In this document: positions 23,001-38,000 of the stretch, one piece after another
Position numbering within the stretch: the first letter of the stretch is position 1
Layout: every line of letters starts with the position of its first letter
Position numbers and translations under genes: made by a program
Notes under the pieces: model-generated
Told to the model about the DNA's origin: nothing
The model's database searches: none
Seen by the model: only the letters and a program-made list of their open reading frames with translations
NCBI GenBank assembly: GCA_026874595.1
Contig: CM049317.1
Coordinates: forward strand, 48,506,401-48,570,400
Length of the DNA: 64,000 nucleotides
Origin: Sipunculus nudus
Lineage: Eukaryota > Annelida > Sipuncula > Golfingiida > Sipunculidae
Reading direction: 5' to 3'

Positions 23001-26000
23001 TAACCAGGGATGTGCAAATTGCAAAGTGAATTCATACAAGCCAGATCATAAATGCCTCCCCGAAATTAAGGGGTAGGTTGGGAGGGGCAGGGGGCATAGC
23101 AGGATGAAAAAAATAACTGTTAACATGCCATAACATAGAAAAAGGACCTTGAAAATTTTAAGGAAAATGAAAAATTTTTATTAAAAATTTTAAAAAAAAT
23201 GCAATAAAAGTGAATAATTATTTTATGATCCATTCTTCATGAAAATATATTTTCTGTTATTACATCTGGCAGGTCTTGTATAACAATTTGTTTGTTAGGG
23301 TTTATCACCCTGCTTTATAAAGGGCAAGCTGACGACAACAACTGGTGGGGCATGTTTAACACATCCAGTACCTGTGGTTGGCTGCACCCTCATAATCGGC
23401 ATTATGTGTCACAGTTAAATCTATGTACATTTGCATGGACTCAGATGATCATTAAAAACAAACTTTGATATGTCTGATTAATACTAAATAATTAGTGAAC
23501 CTGTGAGCTTATGTGATGGTGCAGAGTCGTCAGGCATTGCCTTTCGTCTGTCTGTTAACCCATACTATCTCAAAAATGGCAGGAGCTAGCATCACCAAAT
23601 TTTATACAAAAATCAGTCATCTAAACAACTCTATCAGATTTGCTTAATTTTTGGCCATCTGCATTAACATTAATTTTATAGGGGAAAAAAGGTAAAAAAA
23701 ACTTTCAAAATCTTCTTCTCCAAAACTGTTCATCCAAATTGTCCAATGTTTCATAAAAATGATCCAAGGAACAGTCTCTCTCAAATTTTTTCAAATGGTT
23801 CCAGAATGGTGATTTTAGGCTGAGTTACAGGTAACTAGTCTTAGTCATTTGTCCAAAAAAGCATACTAAAATTACAATCTCAGAAATGGTAGGAGCTTTC
23901 ATCAACCAAATTTTATACAAATGTTGGTCACATGAGTCATATTTGAAATTGAGGTATTGGTGGCACCACCTGCATTGACCTTTTTTGTATGGGGGTCATC
24001 GGTCATCAGTACATGAACCTTTAATTCCTCAGGACCTGCTGGAGCTAGCATCCCCAAATGTTATGGAAAAAGCAGTCACATATGATATCAAATGTTGAAG
24101 GATTAAGCTTTTCGTGGCACAACCTTCATCAACTGACATTTAATGGGGAAAACCTTCAAAAATCTTCTCCAAAATTATTCAGCCAAATTATTGAATATTT
24201 CACAGAAATACCCAGAGATGAGCTCTCTCAAGTTTGTTCAAATGGTTCAGGTCCAATGAATTTTGGCTGAGTTACAGGTATTTGAACTTAGTCATTTGGC
24301 CAAGTAAGCATACTAACATAACAATGTCAGAAACAACAGGATCTAGCATCACCAAGTGTCGCGCAATTGTTGATCACATGACTCATATTTGAAATTGAGG
24401 TTTTTGTGGCACCACCGACATAGACCCTTTTTTATGGGCAAAAATCTCATAATTTTAGCCGCTTTCAAATTAAAAAAGTTTTATGATTAAACTGCCAAGC
24501 TGCATGATTTAATTTTCCCCAAGATTTATCCAAGGGTAGTGTTCTTTCAGTTTGTATAAGAATAGATAGGGTTCATTGCCTTTTGGAAGAGTCATAGAAA
24601 GCTTAAGTTGGTCTTGTGGCCATTATTAAGCTTTTTTTTCAAACTTAGGGCTGCAATAGTCTTCTACTGCAAAACTGTTGTTTCAGCTTCTGCACAAAAA
24701 TGATTCTTAGGTGGCCTTTAACAAAGAAAGTACTTTGAGATACTTGGGTACACAAAGGTAGTAGATTTATTGTATTAACAAACCAAGCTCTTTGGACATA
24801 TAAGCAAGGCTGTACAGGCAACACAAATAATTGGTGTCAATATCCAGCTTATTCATAAGAAAAATTCATGCATAAAATATGTCTGTATTCTGGTTTTGCT
24901 TTAAATAGGCATCTGTTATTATTCTAAACATTTTGATAAAAAATCTGATGAATATGCAGCTTGAAAAAAAGCATTGTAGCCAGAGTCTTTCAGTATGTAT
25001 ATAAACAGATTTGGCAACAGGACAAGATTTTGAATCTATAAATAGCTTGGCAAACTGCCAGCTATTTCAGATTTGGCAATAGGTCAAGTTTCAGTCTGGA
25101 TCTATATATAGCTTTGGCAGACTGCCAACTGAAACTGATTTTGCAACAGGTCAAGAGTTTGCTCAATGCAGCCAGGTAAAGGTCAGTACTTCTGAATCAC
25201 TTAGTGCAGTAGCTACACCTGGCACATGGTCACCATTGGCTTATTGGAACTGCCTTCCTCAGCTGAATTTGGACAGCTAAGTGAACCCAACTCGAGAGAA
25301 GTTTGATGTATAGGCCGGAAATTTTGGCCTGTCTTTGCATCTTTGATTGGCTTTCTTGTACACAAGACTGGTGTCTGCACCTAAGATTATTTTTGCACAG
25401 TGTATCTCCCTGTTAATTTCTCAGGAGGGATTTGGTTCATCAGCCTGAAATTGTGCATATCTATATATAGGATAAAGGATAGCTTTGTCATATACAAGAC
25501 TTGTTTCACTACCTACAATGATATATGCACAGTGTATGTCCTTGCTTATTTTTCAGGAGTAATCTGACATATCAGCCTGAAATTTACATGTCCATACATC
25601 TGGGATAGTTTGTTGTACACAAGACTTGTGGCTCTACCTACAATCATTTTGTGCTGTGTACATCAATGCCAGTATTTCAGGAGTGATGTTTGTGTAATTG
25701 GTGCTTGTACTTCAGTTTAAAATATTTAGTAATTGTATGGTACATGTGCATTTCACATAAGTTCTTGAAATTAATAAAGTGCTTTTCAAATAATGTTCAA
25801 GCATGTTATCATGGAAACATTATACCTATGTATATCCCATTGCACAGGTTCAAATTAGGCCTGTAGGTCTTGTAAATGATAGAAATTTCTAGTTCTCAGT
25901 TTCGGGTATACTATTTTTCAGATAAAGGCAGTTCAGATAAACAACAGTCTACTGTATTGGAAAAAGCATCAGATGAAATACAGGGAAACTCCATAAAGAA

Positions 26001-29000
26001 AATGTTCACAATTCCATTATTTCAATGTACCTCATGATAATTACTGTGATATAGAAAATACCACTCCTAAAGATACCTGTGAAATAGTCACCTCTGCACC
26101 AAATTTATATCAGTTTGTTTGAGATGTCTGCCAGTGTTTGACTGACACTTCTTCATTTTTACAGAGTCTGGCTCACTAAGAGATTTCTGCACTGGTATTT
26201 TGTGAAGAGGATTACAAAGAATGGTTTGCATACAATTTCTTCTAACGATAACATCTGTAAATTGGTTAATTTATTTTAAAGTTATTATCCTTTTAATATT
26301 TATTTATTTTAACATGACAGTTGGTGTAATCCTTCTCTCATTCACTTTCAGATGCAGCCTTGGAAGACTGTAAAGAAAAGAAAAAACAAATAGTGAGCAC
26401 ATTTATTTTGTTTTTTTTATCACTAACCTTCTTCTGCAGTCGGTTTTTTAAATTTAAGGCAGTAAATTTTCAGTTCAGAATGGGCTAATGCAATTGAAGT
26501 TAAAAAGAGTTTAATTTTTTGCTCAGCTGACTATAAGTCATCTGAGCTACAGTGGTGGTCCATTGTCCGTCGTCAGTCCGTCCGTCTGGATGTCCGTCTG
26601 TAAGACTGGCACCTTTCGACACCATTGGACCTATGAATCTGAAATTCGGCATACAGTTAGATGTCCCCAAAATCTCCTACCATGCCGAAAATTGGGTCAA
26701 TAGGACTTCATTCCTTTGAGATATTAAGGAAAAACCTCAATTTTTTATTAGAAATCTATTTTCACACTTCAGGACTGCCTAATATCAAAACCACCCATCT
26801 GGTTTTCCTCATATTCACCATAAATATTCCTCTATATAGTTCCTATGTTCATGCCAGATATTAAGTCAGTATTATATAATTTTAAAAAGTTATGGGCCCA
26901 AACATAATGGACTTTGTAAAAAATCAGGAAGATATTTGATCACTAAAGACCAAAAGTGTTAAAGGTAGGGACTTTTTTCCAGTAATACAACTTTAATTAA
27001 TCAAAGTTTAATTGTATACCAAAAATTAGATCAAAATCTGTTAAATTTTTTTAAATATTGGCAAAAATATAAAATTGGTACCTTAAATTTTGTCCACCTT
27101 GGCCACGGCACGTTTTTTTCCTGTAAGTACTGTGGATTTAATTTTCACAGCATGTATACATAAGGATTTAATCTGTTAAAATCTGAAATTTGAAAATAAA
27201 AGCTGCAAAATTAGGCTAGTTATTGAATTTTTTTGGAGGCTCTTGTTGTATTCCCTTACATTGTCAAGCAGTCCACTTTGATGACTGTAGGTCATTCAGT
27301 GCACATCTCTATGCTCCCCAGGCTGTTGGCATAATTTTAGATGTCCCCAAAATCTCCTACCACACCGAAAATTGGGTCATTAGGACTTCTTTCCTTCGAG
27401 ATATTAAGGAAAAAACTTCTGTTTTCCATAAAAAAAAGCCATTGTTACACTTCAAGGCTGCCTAATATCAAAACCACTGATTTGTTTTTGATCGTATTTA
27501 GTATTCACATCCTTTCATACATTTTCTATGAACATACCAAAAATTAGGTCAGTATTGGGTATTATTTTGAAGTTATGGGCCAAAACATAATGCAATTTTT
27601 TTTAAAAATCAGGAAATATATTTACTCACCTAACATGAGAATTTGCTGAACTTAGAGACTTTTTTTCAGGAATATAACTTTATTGAATCAAGATTCAATT
27701 GTTTACCCAAAATTAGATCTGAATTTTGCAAATTTTTCAAGTTATTAGCATAAATAAAAAATCAATACCTTAAATTTTGTCCAACTTTGGCACTGTTGAT
27801 TTAATTTTCACAGCATAAATACATAAGGATTTAATCTTTTAAAATCTGAAATTTCAAAGAAATTGATTGGAAAGAATAGCTTTTATTCATGTTTTCATAC
27901 ACCATGTCAAGTGTTGTTTACATCTAGCCCACCTAGTTGTACAGCCTTCACATGCATTATGTAACCCACCCCAGGCAGCTTGCCTTGGCTCAGCCTGGCC
28001 ACTACCAGCAGGCTTACCTTCTGCCCTGCACCCCCCTCCCCCAGATGGTGCATAAACTAGATGAATGTTATTATTTTCTGTATTTGATTCATTCTCATTC
28101 TAGGCTATGCTACATTTTAGATTTTGTATTGTAACACCAGGGTTACAATTATTAAAGTGTACATTTAATTGTGTCCACAAAGTGGTGTATTGCTATGAAA
28201 GTGTAGATATTCATCCGAAAAGGAATTCCTTACTTCAGAAGAGTAAAAACTTCACCAGGTGTGAAATTGAGTATTAATTCCAGTAATGAATTAAAACTGG
28301 GATAGTAATTAGCACAATGGTATTTTTTGTCCCTCATTCAACCAACAGTGTGTATACTTTATTTGAAAAGATGTTTTATTTTATCAAATTTACTTTTATT
28401 TTATTTTGGTGAATAAAATTAAGCATGTACTGAAAACTCCAATGTGCAAAACTTTTTAATAGTGATTCATGGAATATTCTTGTAGATGCCATGTTGTGGC
28501 ATTATTTTCTTTTAAATTCAGTTTAAACATTTATGATTTAAAAATAATAAAATATATGTGTATGCATAATATGACCCAATATGAGCTACACTCTGGATAT
28601 ATGATGATTGCAACTTTTGCAACAATTCTAATATTTTAACTTATAGTTTCAGTTTTTTTTATTAAAAATTTATCAAACCTGTAAATAAAAAAATGATTCC
28701 GATAAAAACCTCTTAATGGAAAAAATGGATATGCTTAAAAAAATAGGATTATATGTAAACTTAAATGCATTATTCCCTTGAAAGTGAAATAAAGGTATTA
28801 GTCCATTCTGTCCACTTGCCTATCCATCTGTAAATTTTCATATGCATCACAGTATCTCAAAATTTTACTGTTTTTCTTCATGACAGTCTTGTCAGAGTAT
28901 TAGTTTGCAATCATATATTTAGAACTTTACTATAACCAAGTAGGAGGGCCCCTTTCCTCTTAGCTTTTCATATTCTTATATAAATGAAAAACATTACGAT

Positions 29001-32000
29001 AGAATATTTCTACATCCACCTTCGTGCTGCCCTCACTTTTCCCTTCTCCAAACCCCATCCCAAAGTCAGCCTCAGCAAGAACAAGATGCATCAGATATAT
29101 TCATACTTTAATATTTTGTATAACTATTCGTCCATAGGTACCTATGTACATGTCAGAAATTATGTCAATATTGTGTAATATGTAGACATAGTGGGCATCA
29201 CAATAATGTACCTTGTCAAGACTAAAGAGATATTGTGTCATACAGTCACAAATTCATAAATCACTTCATCAGCATAGTTAATCATAACAGCATATCTGTC
29301 AAATTGAAAGCTTGCAGACTACCATACACTTTAGATCCTTCAACAAATAGCCTTATCATCATTCTACTACTGCTTATTACTGCTGTCATTGCATTCATAT
29401 TTGCTCAAATATATCACAATTTTCAACCCCTCCTAAATAAATAAAAAATAAACCACTATATTTGAATCTATTAATCCATCAGTCAGGTAATTTCATTTAT
29501 CGTTTACTCACATATTACATTACATTCCTTTATAATAACCCAACATGTCCATGATATTCATAAGCCTTAATCGACTCGATATAGTATCACATTGGAGCCA
29601 TTTATAGTCCAATCACGATCAGCTGAGTGCCGTGACCCATGGGTCCCTTGTTTTTAACCGGTGGTGGGGGGATGAGTTGGAAGTATTTCTTTATTTTTTT
29701 CCTTTATCAATAGTTTACTTTTCCCAGAAATAAGGACCTTTTATTCAAAATTACTAAATGTATCAATTCTATCTTGGTCACCATAATGTTTATTTGCTAC
29801 TGTCAAGTACAATATGTTCACTTATTCACTATCAAATCACTAACAGAAAATGTCACGTGAAGAACATATAATAAGTGAAACTTGTGTAAGTTCAAATCTT
29901 GTGATACTGATGCTTAGTTACATCCATTGGACAAATTTGAAAATTTGTTATTAGATGTTTTACATGGGAAAATTGGAAATTGGTTGAAAATGAATCAAAC
30001 AAAAATTTATGGTTTTTTCAAACAAATGTATAAGACTATGATCAATTCTATACATGTTGGTGACTCTTATGATTCAGCTGTTAAAGTACATAAATCTACT
30101 TGGAGTTACATATTTTACAGTGGACTTTTACTTAAGGAACATGTTAAGAGAAAATGCAATGTAGCCTTGTGTAACATCGAGAAAATCTGGAAGGTCTCTA
30201 GACATCTACCTCTGGAATTTGGAAAAATTGTAGGCTTTGCCATGGTGCTGTCACACTGAGACTATGGAAACAGTTTTTTTATAGGATTACCTGATAACAT
30301 TCTAAGTCCTATGCAGCTACTTCAGTTTTGTGCAGCCAAAGTCATAAAAAAAAGACCAATTGAATCCTTGAAACAATTACACTGATCGCCAAATTGACAA
30401 AGGACTCGGTTTAAAACCGTGCTTCTTGCATACAAGTCCCTTCATAACATGGCTCCAGATTACTTGAGTGAATGATTGAACTTTAAAAAGACAACATATG
30501 GAACAAGAACATCAGTTAATGATTTTTTATTGGAAATGCTATTTACCAAGAAAAAAAAGTCTAAGAATGTAGTGTTTCTCTGTATTTGCACCCAGATTAC
30601 AGAACAATCTTCCATATGATCTGATGTCTTCAAGCAGTGTCAGTGTTTTAAATGGAAACTTGAAAACATATTTTTTAAGAAGCTTTTTATTAATATTTAT
30701 TTATTTTAAATTGTATCTTCAGAATGTTATGTAAAGTTCCACTGAAAGTTTTAATTGCTGTAATGAGTGCTATTTAAGTGTGAATGCAAGGTAATGTAAT
30801 ATAAGTAAGGTTTAGTGAAAATATTTATAAACTATAAGGTAAATTTCATTTATTGTATGCTTCATTGTAGGTTTGGAGTTATGTTTGTGCTGTTGGCTGT
30901 TCGTGGGTTACTTTAAGAGTCTTTATAAAGATGGGGAGGTTACGGGCATGCTATGGGGCTAGATATACCTCTAGTAGGAGTGTAAGGCAGGGCAGGGTGT
31001 AGGCTTCTGCTTCATCCAGGCTTTATACAAATGTGTCTCAAGGATGAACTTTACAGTGTATGCCTCATTTTCAAGCTATGCATGGGTATCTATGCTTGCC
31101 ATAAGAAACTTTGTTGTAATGATCAGAATATGATTGGTAGCTTTAACAGATTGCTAGATAAACTGCTGGTATCTGCAGTTTTTTATGAATTCCTCAATAA
31201 TTTAAATGATTTTAACAAAAATTTGAGATTTTATTAGACAATTTCCACCTACGTATTTTTAGATGAAATATGAACAGTTGAAAGGCTGTGTGGGCTGGAT
31301 TGAAATTGATATACCGGTAAGAATAAAAGATAGCCTTAGGATAACAGAAGAGTAATAGGGATAAGGGGGGGGGGGGGGGAGGGTAATCAATATGTTCCTT
31401 GATACCTATGTTCCCCAGATCTGTATGTTTTGGGTGCCATTACTAAAGCAAAACACACATTGGTGTTATGTATAAAAATAACAAGACTGAGGTGTGTTTG
31501 TGAACCGAAACAAACACACTGGAGCCCCCAAATGTGGAGGTTATTTTCAGAGGAGTGATAATTAACTTCCCTCATTTTTTCTCTGATCTCAGTTACGGCA
31601 TGCCCCTGGTTGAAGGTGCCCAAAGCTTGTTCTTCCAGTCACTAGGCAGTTGATTTGCCCAGACCTCCAGGGGGTAGAACCTAGATTCATGTCCCTTTTT
31701 GGACAAGAGTATATCTGTCAAGATGGAAGATTGGCGTAAGCCTAAAACACACTACACAGTGACACATCAAGCGCACAAATCTGTAAAAAGTCGCTTCAGT
31801 CTGGTTATCTTAAGCAAAACCAACATAACTTTAGAGAGGGCTTTCATCCTCAGCACATACATTCAAGATTAAACTGCGGATAAAATGTTAATTATATTTC
31901 ACTATAATTATTAATTATTAAGCAACACAAATATAAAATATGATTAAGAATAGTGATTAATTTCTGTCATATTTAGAACATGTTTGGTCACAAACAGAAA

Positions 32001-35000
32001 CCTACTTGTATACAATTAAACCAATGCTGATTATCAAGACTACTATTTTTACAAAGATTAACAAAATATACAACAGGGGCTTGGTTATAACCATCCAGTG
32101 TAATATGTCTCATGCCCATGGTAGCCAGATTAGTGTTTTGAATATGTCACGAGGGGCATGAAGCGTGACGGCACATTGGTCTTGTTTTGGGCTTTTGGCT
32201 TATATGCCTGCTACTTCCACAAACAGCTGTTTAAATTCCCTCCTAGGTTTGTCCCTTTAAAATTCATGATTAACCTACCCAAAAGAATGGAGTTTGATGA
32301 TTTGACAGTCTAGAGTGTAATTGCATTCAGTAAAACAGTTTTGTTGTATTTCTTAAAATTATATAAGTAGATGCTGTCAAGCCCAATTTCTCTCCAGAAT
32401 TAGAAAGCAAACTACAATATACAAGTATAATTAGTTCATGATGACAAGTATGGTCAGTCATATTTGTTCTTGTAGCTGGGACCTGTGATCTTATAATATA
32501 AACTAGATATGAAATCATTTTATGATACTTTTGCCAAAAGTTTTAGGTGAGTACAATTTAGTACAAAGTGGGCGAATATAGGTATCAGGGAACATAGGTG
32601 CTGGGGAACTTAGGTACTGGGGAACATATCATGGCACTGTTTTATGTTGGAGTACCTAATTTATATTAGGTCAGAGGTCACAGTACAAATCAGTTGGTGT
32701 CTTGACCCCTGGGAGACTGTTTCACTCATGTAAAAGTGTATGTTGTGTATTATTACATTTTTCATATAACATGTGTTTTATATTTTTATTTACGTGTATG
32801 CATGTCAGCTGAGCTTTTAAACCAAGGGTCACTTGTCTGCTTCCAGCTTGAAGATGTGATGGAGAATGAGACTTACAAGAAAGCCAAAGAGATTTTGGAG
32901 AAATTTGATCCAGACAGGTTTAAACAGATAAAGGTGAGGCATCAGATGTAAAAGTCTCAGAATCAGAAAACATCTCATCTTAAATCTCATGGTGTATAAT
33001 ATTAGAGGGAGGACTACTAAAATGGTCCACGTCTGTCCAGCTATCTATCCAACCTGATTCTTTTACCAAATATCTCTAAAACCCCTGCTGCTTTCTTCAC
33101 CAAATTTAAGAGTTAAACTTGAATTGAGGTTTAAGTGAAGGTAGAGATTTGATAGTTGAATTGATTTGAATGCCCAGCACAATTCATAGGCCTGCTGCTT
33201 TTGCTGACATGAAAAGTACCAAACAGTCAATACTAAATTACTATAGACTACATTTATTCAAAAATGTGGAATGGATTTGGGGAATGGCGAACATTCATGC
33301 ACTGTTTGGTTAACTCATGCCTTGATATTTGCATTAAGTACAGGTACCGTGCAGACATTTACAAACTTACACATATGCAGACCTGGAGGCACACACAGCC
33401 ACAGACAGACAAATGTGGATGAGTTGTTAAAGTCAGTTACCTTGTTTATTTGCAGGATCCCATGGACAAGACACCAGGTACCATGGAAACACCTGATGGA
33501 CAAGGTATGGTGGTCCTTCATGATGAAATGCCTGTCAAGCCTGCCACCTACTGGCTATTTTGCTGCAATATATGTCTGAGCATGGTCTCAGACAGTCTGT
33601 GATCATCTGTAACTGCTTGCAACTGACAATCGTTGACCAGTTTTTTTTTTATTTATTTTTTTTTAATTTATTTTTTTTATTTATTTATTTTTTTAATTGA
33701 TGACCAGTTGCAGACAGTTTGCGATCTTCTACAACATCTTGTGACTGGTGGCTAACAGTCTTAGACTCAAGATCACAGTTTCTTGCTTTGTTCATTTTGT
33801 AAATGATAAACTTGACAAAATGGTGTCCACACAGGTGGGACAAGTCACAGTCTCAGTCACCTTACCAGAACTCCCCGCAACCTATTGGATTATAACCAGT
33901 GGCAATGCACATTGCAAGCAATCACAGATGCACACAACAGTCACGAAGTGATTCATGAGTTTTCTGACCTGCCATTTTAATTGGCGACCAGTCGCAGATG
34001 ACTTGCAATTCCAGTTGCATCATCACGTGCAGGAAAATGCCAGTGTGCAACAGGCTTCAATGTTTCAGTGCAGTTTATAAAGGAACATCCTTTCTTTATT
34101 ATATGATTTTTGTCACTTCTATTGAATAGAAAATGTCAGTTATGTGCCTTAGAACATACCAGGACACACCAAATTTTGAAAGGGTGACAGGTCACTGGCA
34201 TGCATTAATATGATGCTATGCAGTACATAGGCTTTGATCAGATTTGAATTATATATGAAAAAAATTAGGGCCCCAAGCATATTTCCTGTTTCTTGTGTAG
34301 TTGATAAGTTTTTTGATAGATGGCTCTTCAGTAGCCATGGAAGAAATAATGGCTCTCTTCTTAAGATTTAGGTAAAAGTATGAGAAATTTTGACATAATT
34401 GGCATGGTTCCCAATAGTACAAGACAAAAAAGGGGTATTTCTGAGGCTGGCCACAGAGTAGTTGTGGGACAAAGGTCAAGTGTCAAGTGGCATCACCATC
34501 AGCTATGATATAGATGTATTTTAGTTTCTCATGTGATTAAGCCAGGTGTAAATCAGCCCTGCTCATTTTCCAACTGTTTCTTATTTTAAGGGCTAAAGTT
34601 GTACAAATGTCATGATAAAGTATATGATGGAAAGTCTGTGTTATTTTTACTACTGAATACTAGATTTTTGGATATGAGGTTAGTGCCACCAAAAGTGAGA
34701 CAGGATTGTTCACATATCATGTATGTATGATTATTCCTACATTTCTGGATTGTTTCTGGTGTACACAGAGCTGAGACAGAGGACAGCTTCAGCTCGGGCG
34801 ATGTCAGCACAGGGCAGTGTCAGGATGCGAGGCCCTACCCCCAGACCGCCACCAGGAACACCCCACCTACCCCCCGGAACCCTCCCCCAGAGACCCCGCC
34901 TCCCTCAAAGTGTCAGGCAGGGCAACGGCCAGTTCACACCAATGGGTAAGTAAGACACATAAGGTTGCGTTGTATTACCTTAATATATCAAAGCAGTGTA

Positions 35001-38000
35001 AACCTTAATGTTTGTTACTTGTGTGCAGAATAATTATACAGAGTTAAGGTTGATATACCCAAGTCTTATATTAGCTGGTGATTGAAATCAGCTGTGTACA
35101 TGATTCTTAAGGTAAATGGTGTACATTCATATAACTCTTATATGGCATTTTTCAGCTAATCATGTTGGTTACATAGGTAATCAATTAAGAACCTAGTCAT
35201 AACCTCAAAAATATAATTAATCTGGTAGAATACAAGAATCATTGATTTGTGGAATGCATATATATACTGTCTTCTCCATTGTGCAATAAGTATTGTTTTC
35301 AATTATTTTAGAACAGCATGCACAATGAACGGTCAAGAAGGTGTTGTATTGACAGCCCCAGTATCAGATATTCTGTGTGTTAAGCAGCAGATAATAATGT
35401 ATGAGTAAGGACAGTACTAATAAACTTATAATATTCCAGCAACTCCTGGTGTTGCCCAAGGCCCTCCACTGCCTAGACCTGTGTTACCACGGGAACGGAC
35501 AGCCACAGACCGTTTCATTGACTACCTTGTGGGGGATGGACCTGAGAATCGATATGCACTGATCTGTAAAGATTGTCTTTCCCACAACGGCATGGCACTT
35601 AAAGAAGAATTCCAGTATCTGTGTAAGTATAATATTATAAATTCTTTCACTGTTAGTCTTTAATCATTTTAAATTAAGGTTGTCTGTGAAAACCAGTTGT
35701 TCATTATGAAAGGACATTATTCTTCCTCCTATATGGGAGATATGAAAAATTTTGTGTGTACTAAACAGGCCTGTTAATGTGTATTTTGGTCTCTTTGTGT
35801 AATTAATATGTCCTAAAATAAAGAAATTTGGAGTTTAATTTGTCCTTAAATTAACAAAAATTTTGGAGTTCTCTTCATATTGTAGTTTTGGAAGGGTTTA
35901 AATAATTAGGGAAAATCGTTTTTGTCATTGTGTTCTCATGGATTTTTCATGAAGTTTACAAATACAAATTGCCAAACTTCAGAATTTACAATACTGATTT
36001 ACAGACTACCGGTAAAAGGTATAAAACAGTAAACCTTTCAAATATATATAAGTGTGTACCTGTATATGTATATATGTATATTATGGGTATTACCGATACA
36101 TGTTGATATGATAAGTTTCTGATTCCAGCATTTCGCTGCTGCTACTGTTTTGCCTTGAACCCAGCCAGAAAACAAAGACCAAAACCACCCCCTGTAGAAC
36201 ACGACACACCGTCCAGACAACCACCACCAGCTCAAGCAGGTCAGTTCATACTTAACAGTAACATTGCTGGAGTGATAATTAAAAAAAAAACTGTGGTTGG
36301 CTTTATAATTGCAAGGCTGAAATTTCGTGATTTCTTAATTTTGAACGTTTTGCAAGGGTTTAATTTTTGCGATTGCACCAGGATCAATAAATTCTGTAAG
36401 TACAGCAGTATTTGTATATATTTTAAATTCAGAATGAATCCTACACTTTCCAACTCATTTCTTGTTCATTCACTTATGATTTAATTCACAGTTGATACAT
36501 CTCCTGTAATTACAGTGTTTTTTACAATGATTAATGCTTGTATGCATGGGCTAGTTTCGATACCATACACAGGTTAGGTTATTTTCAGAGGTGTGATAAC
36601 TAATTTTGTTTTTGTGCAGATGGATCAGCCCATCTTATTCATCTTAGTTGATGGGGCATCTTATTCCTGACGGTTTCTTATTCGGGATTATTTCACATTT
36701 GCAAATAACACTAAAATTAAACCCTCGTGAATAAAAAGGCAACCACAGTATGTTTAAAAGTATCATCTGTGGAAGAGCCTTTCAAGAAATTAAAAATCTC
36801 ATGAGTTTTTCTTATCTTAGCACAATTCTAAAATTTCACAATATCTGTTATAAGTATTTAAATTCTTATACTTCAGATCTCAGCTCAGCATAACTCTGTT
36901 TTAAAGGTTGTCCGTGATAGTAAGATATTCAGTAATAAATTAAGATGAGCATTGCCATGTATCCCTAAGAGATGGTAGTACATTCAGAAATAGAATGAGA
37001 TGGTCATGGTATAGTTGAGTATTACTCTTTCCCCTTAGATACAGATGAGAATATTATCTGTAATTAATATATTTCAGGTTATCTAGTTGGGAAAGAGCTA
37101 GATGTATTGGGAAAAAGTTAGACTTATGTCTTAATGCCTTCAGGCTTTGAGAGTAAGAACGTTGTTCATATGAAAACAAGTCTAGAAAAGTCTATAGAAG
37201 GTTCACAGTTTTACTAGTGTTAATTAGTTTCCACAAAAGTCTGGTAATGTGACATTTAGTAAATTTATATGTAAGAGTAAATGGAGTTGAGTTTAACAGG
37301 GTACAACAGAAACTGGCAGTTCAGTGTTGTTCAGTGAGAGTCATTTTAATATATATATATATAGTCCCAATGGAGAGAGAGTGGTTATGACACGGCATAG
37401 TAAATATTACTGTCAGTATATACCTGTAAGTTTAATGAAGAATTTTTTAGCGAAACTGTGAGCTTATGCGATGGCGCAGCGTTGTCCGTCAGCCGTCCGC
37501 CGTCCAGGGCTGGCTTTCCGCCGTCCATGGCTGTAAGTCAGAAACTGTTGGAGCTAGCAGCTCCAAACTACATGTAAGAATTCGTCACATGTGAAACTTG
37601 GTGCCCTGGAGCTTATTTTTGGGTATCTGCATTAATTTAGATTTTATAGAGAAAAAGCTTAAAAACCTTTAAAAATCTTCTTCTCTGAAACTGTCCAGCC
37701 AAATTGTCCAATATTTCACAGAAATGATCCCTGGAACAATCTCTCTCAAGTTTGTTCGAATGGTTCCAGTTCAGAGATTTTTTGCAGAGTTACAGGAGGT
37801 TGAACTTAGTCATCTGTCCCAAAAAGCACACTAAAATTAAAATCTCAGAAACGGCTAGAGCTATAATCACCAAATTTTATACCAATTTTTGTCACATATG
37901 TCATGTCTGATTTTGAGGTATTGGTGGCGCCACCTACATTAATGTGTTTTTTACAAGCGAAAATGTAATTTTAAACTCTTCTAGCTTATACACTGATTTA

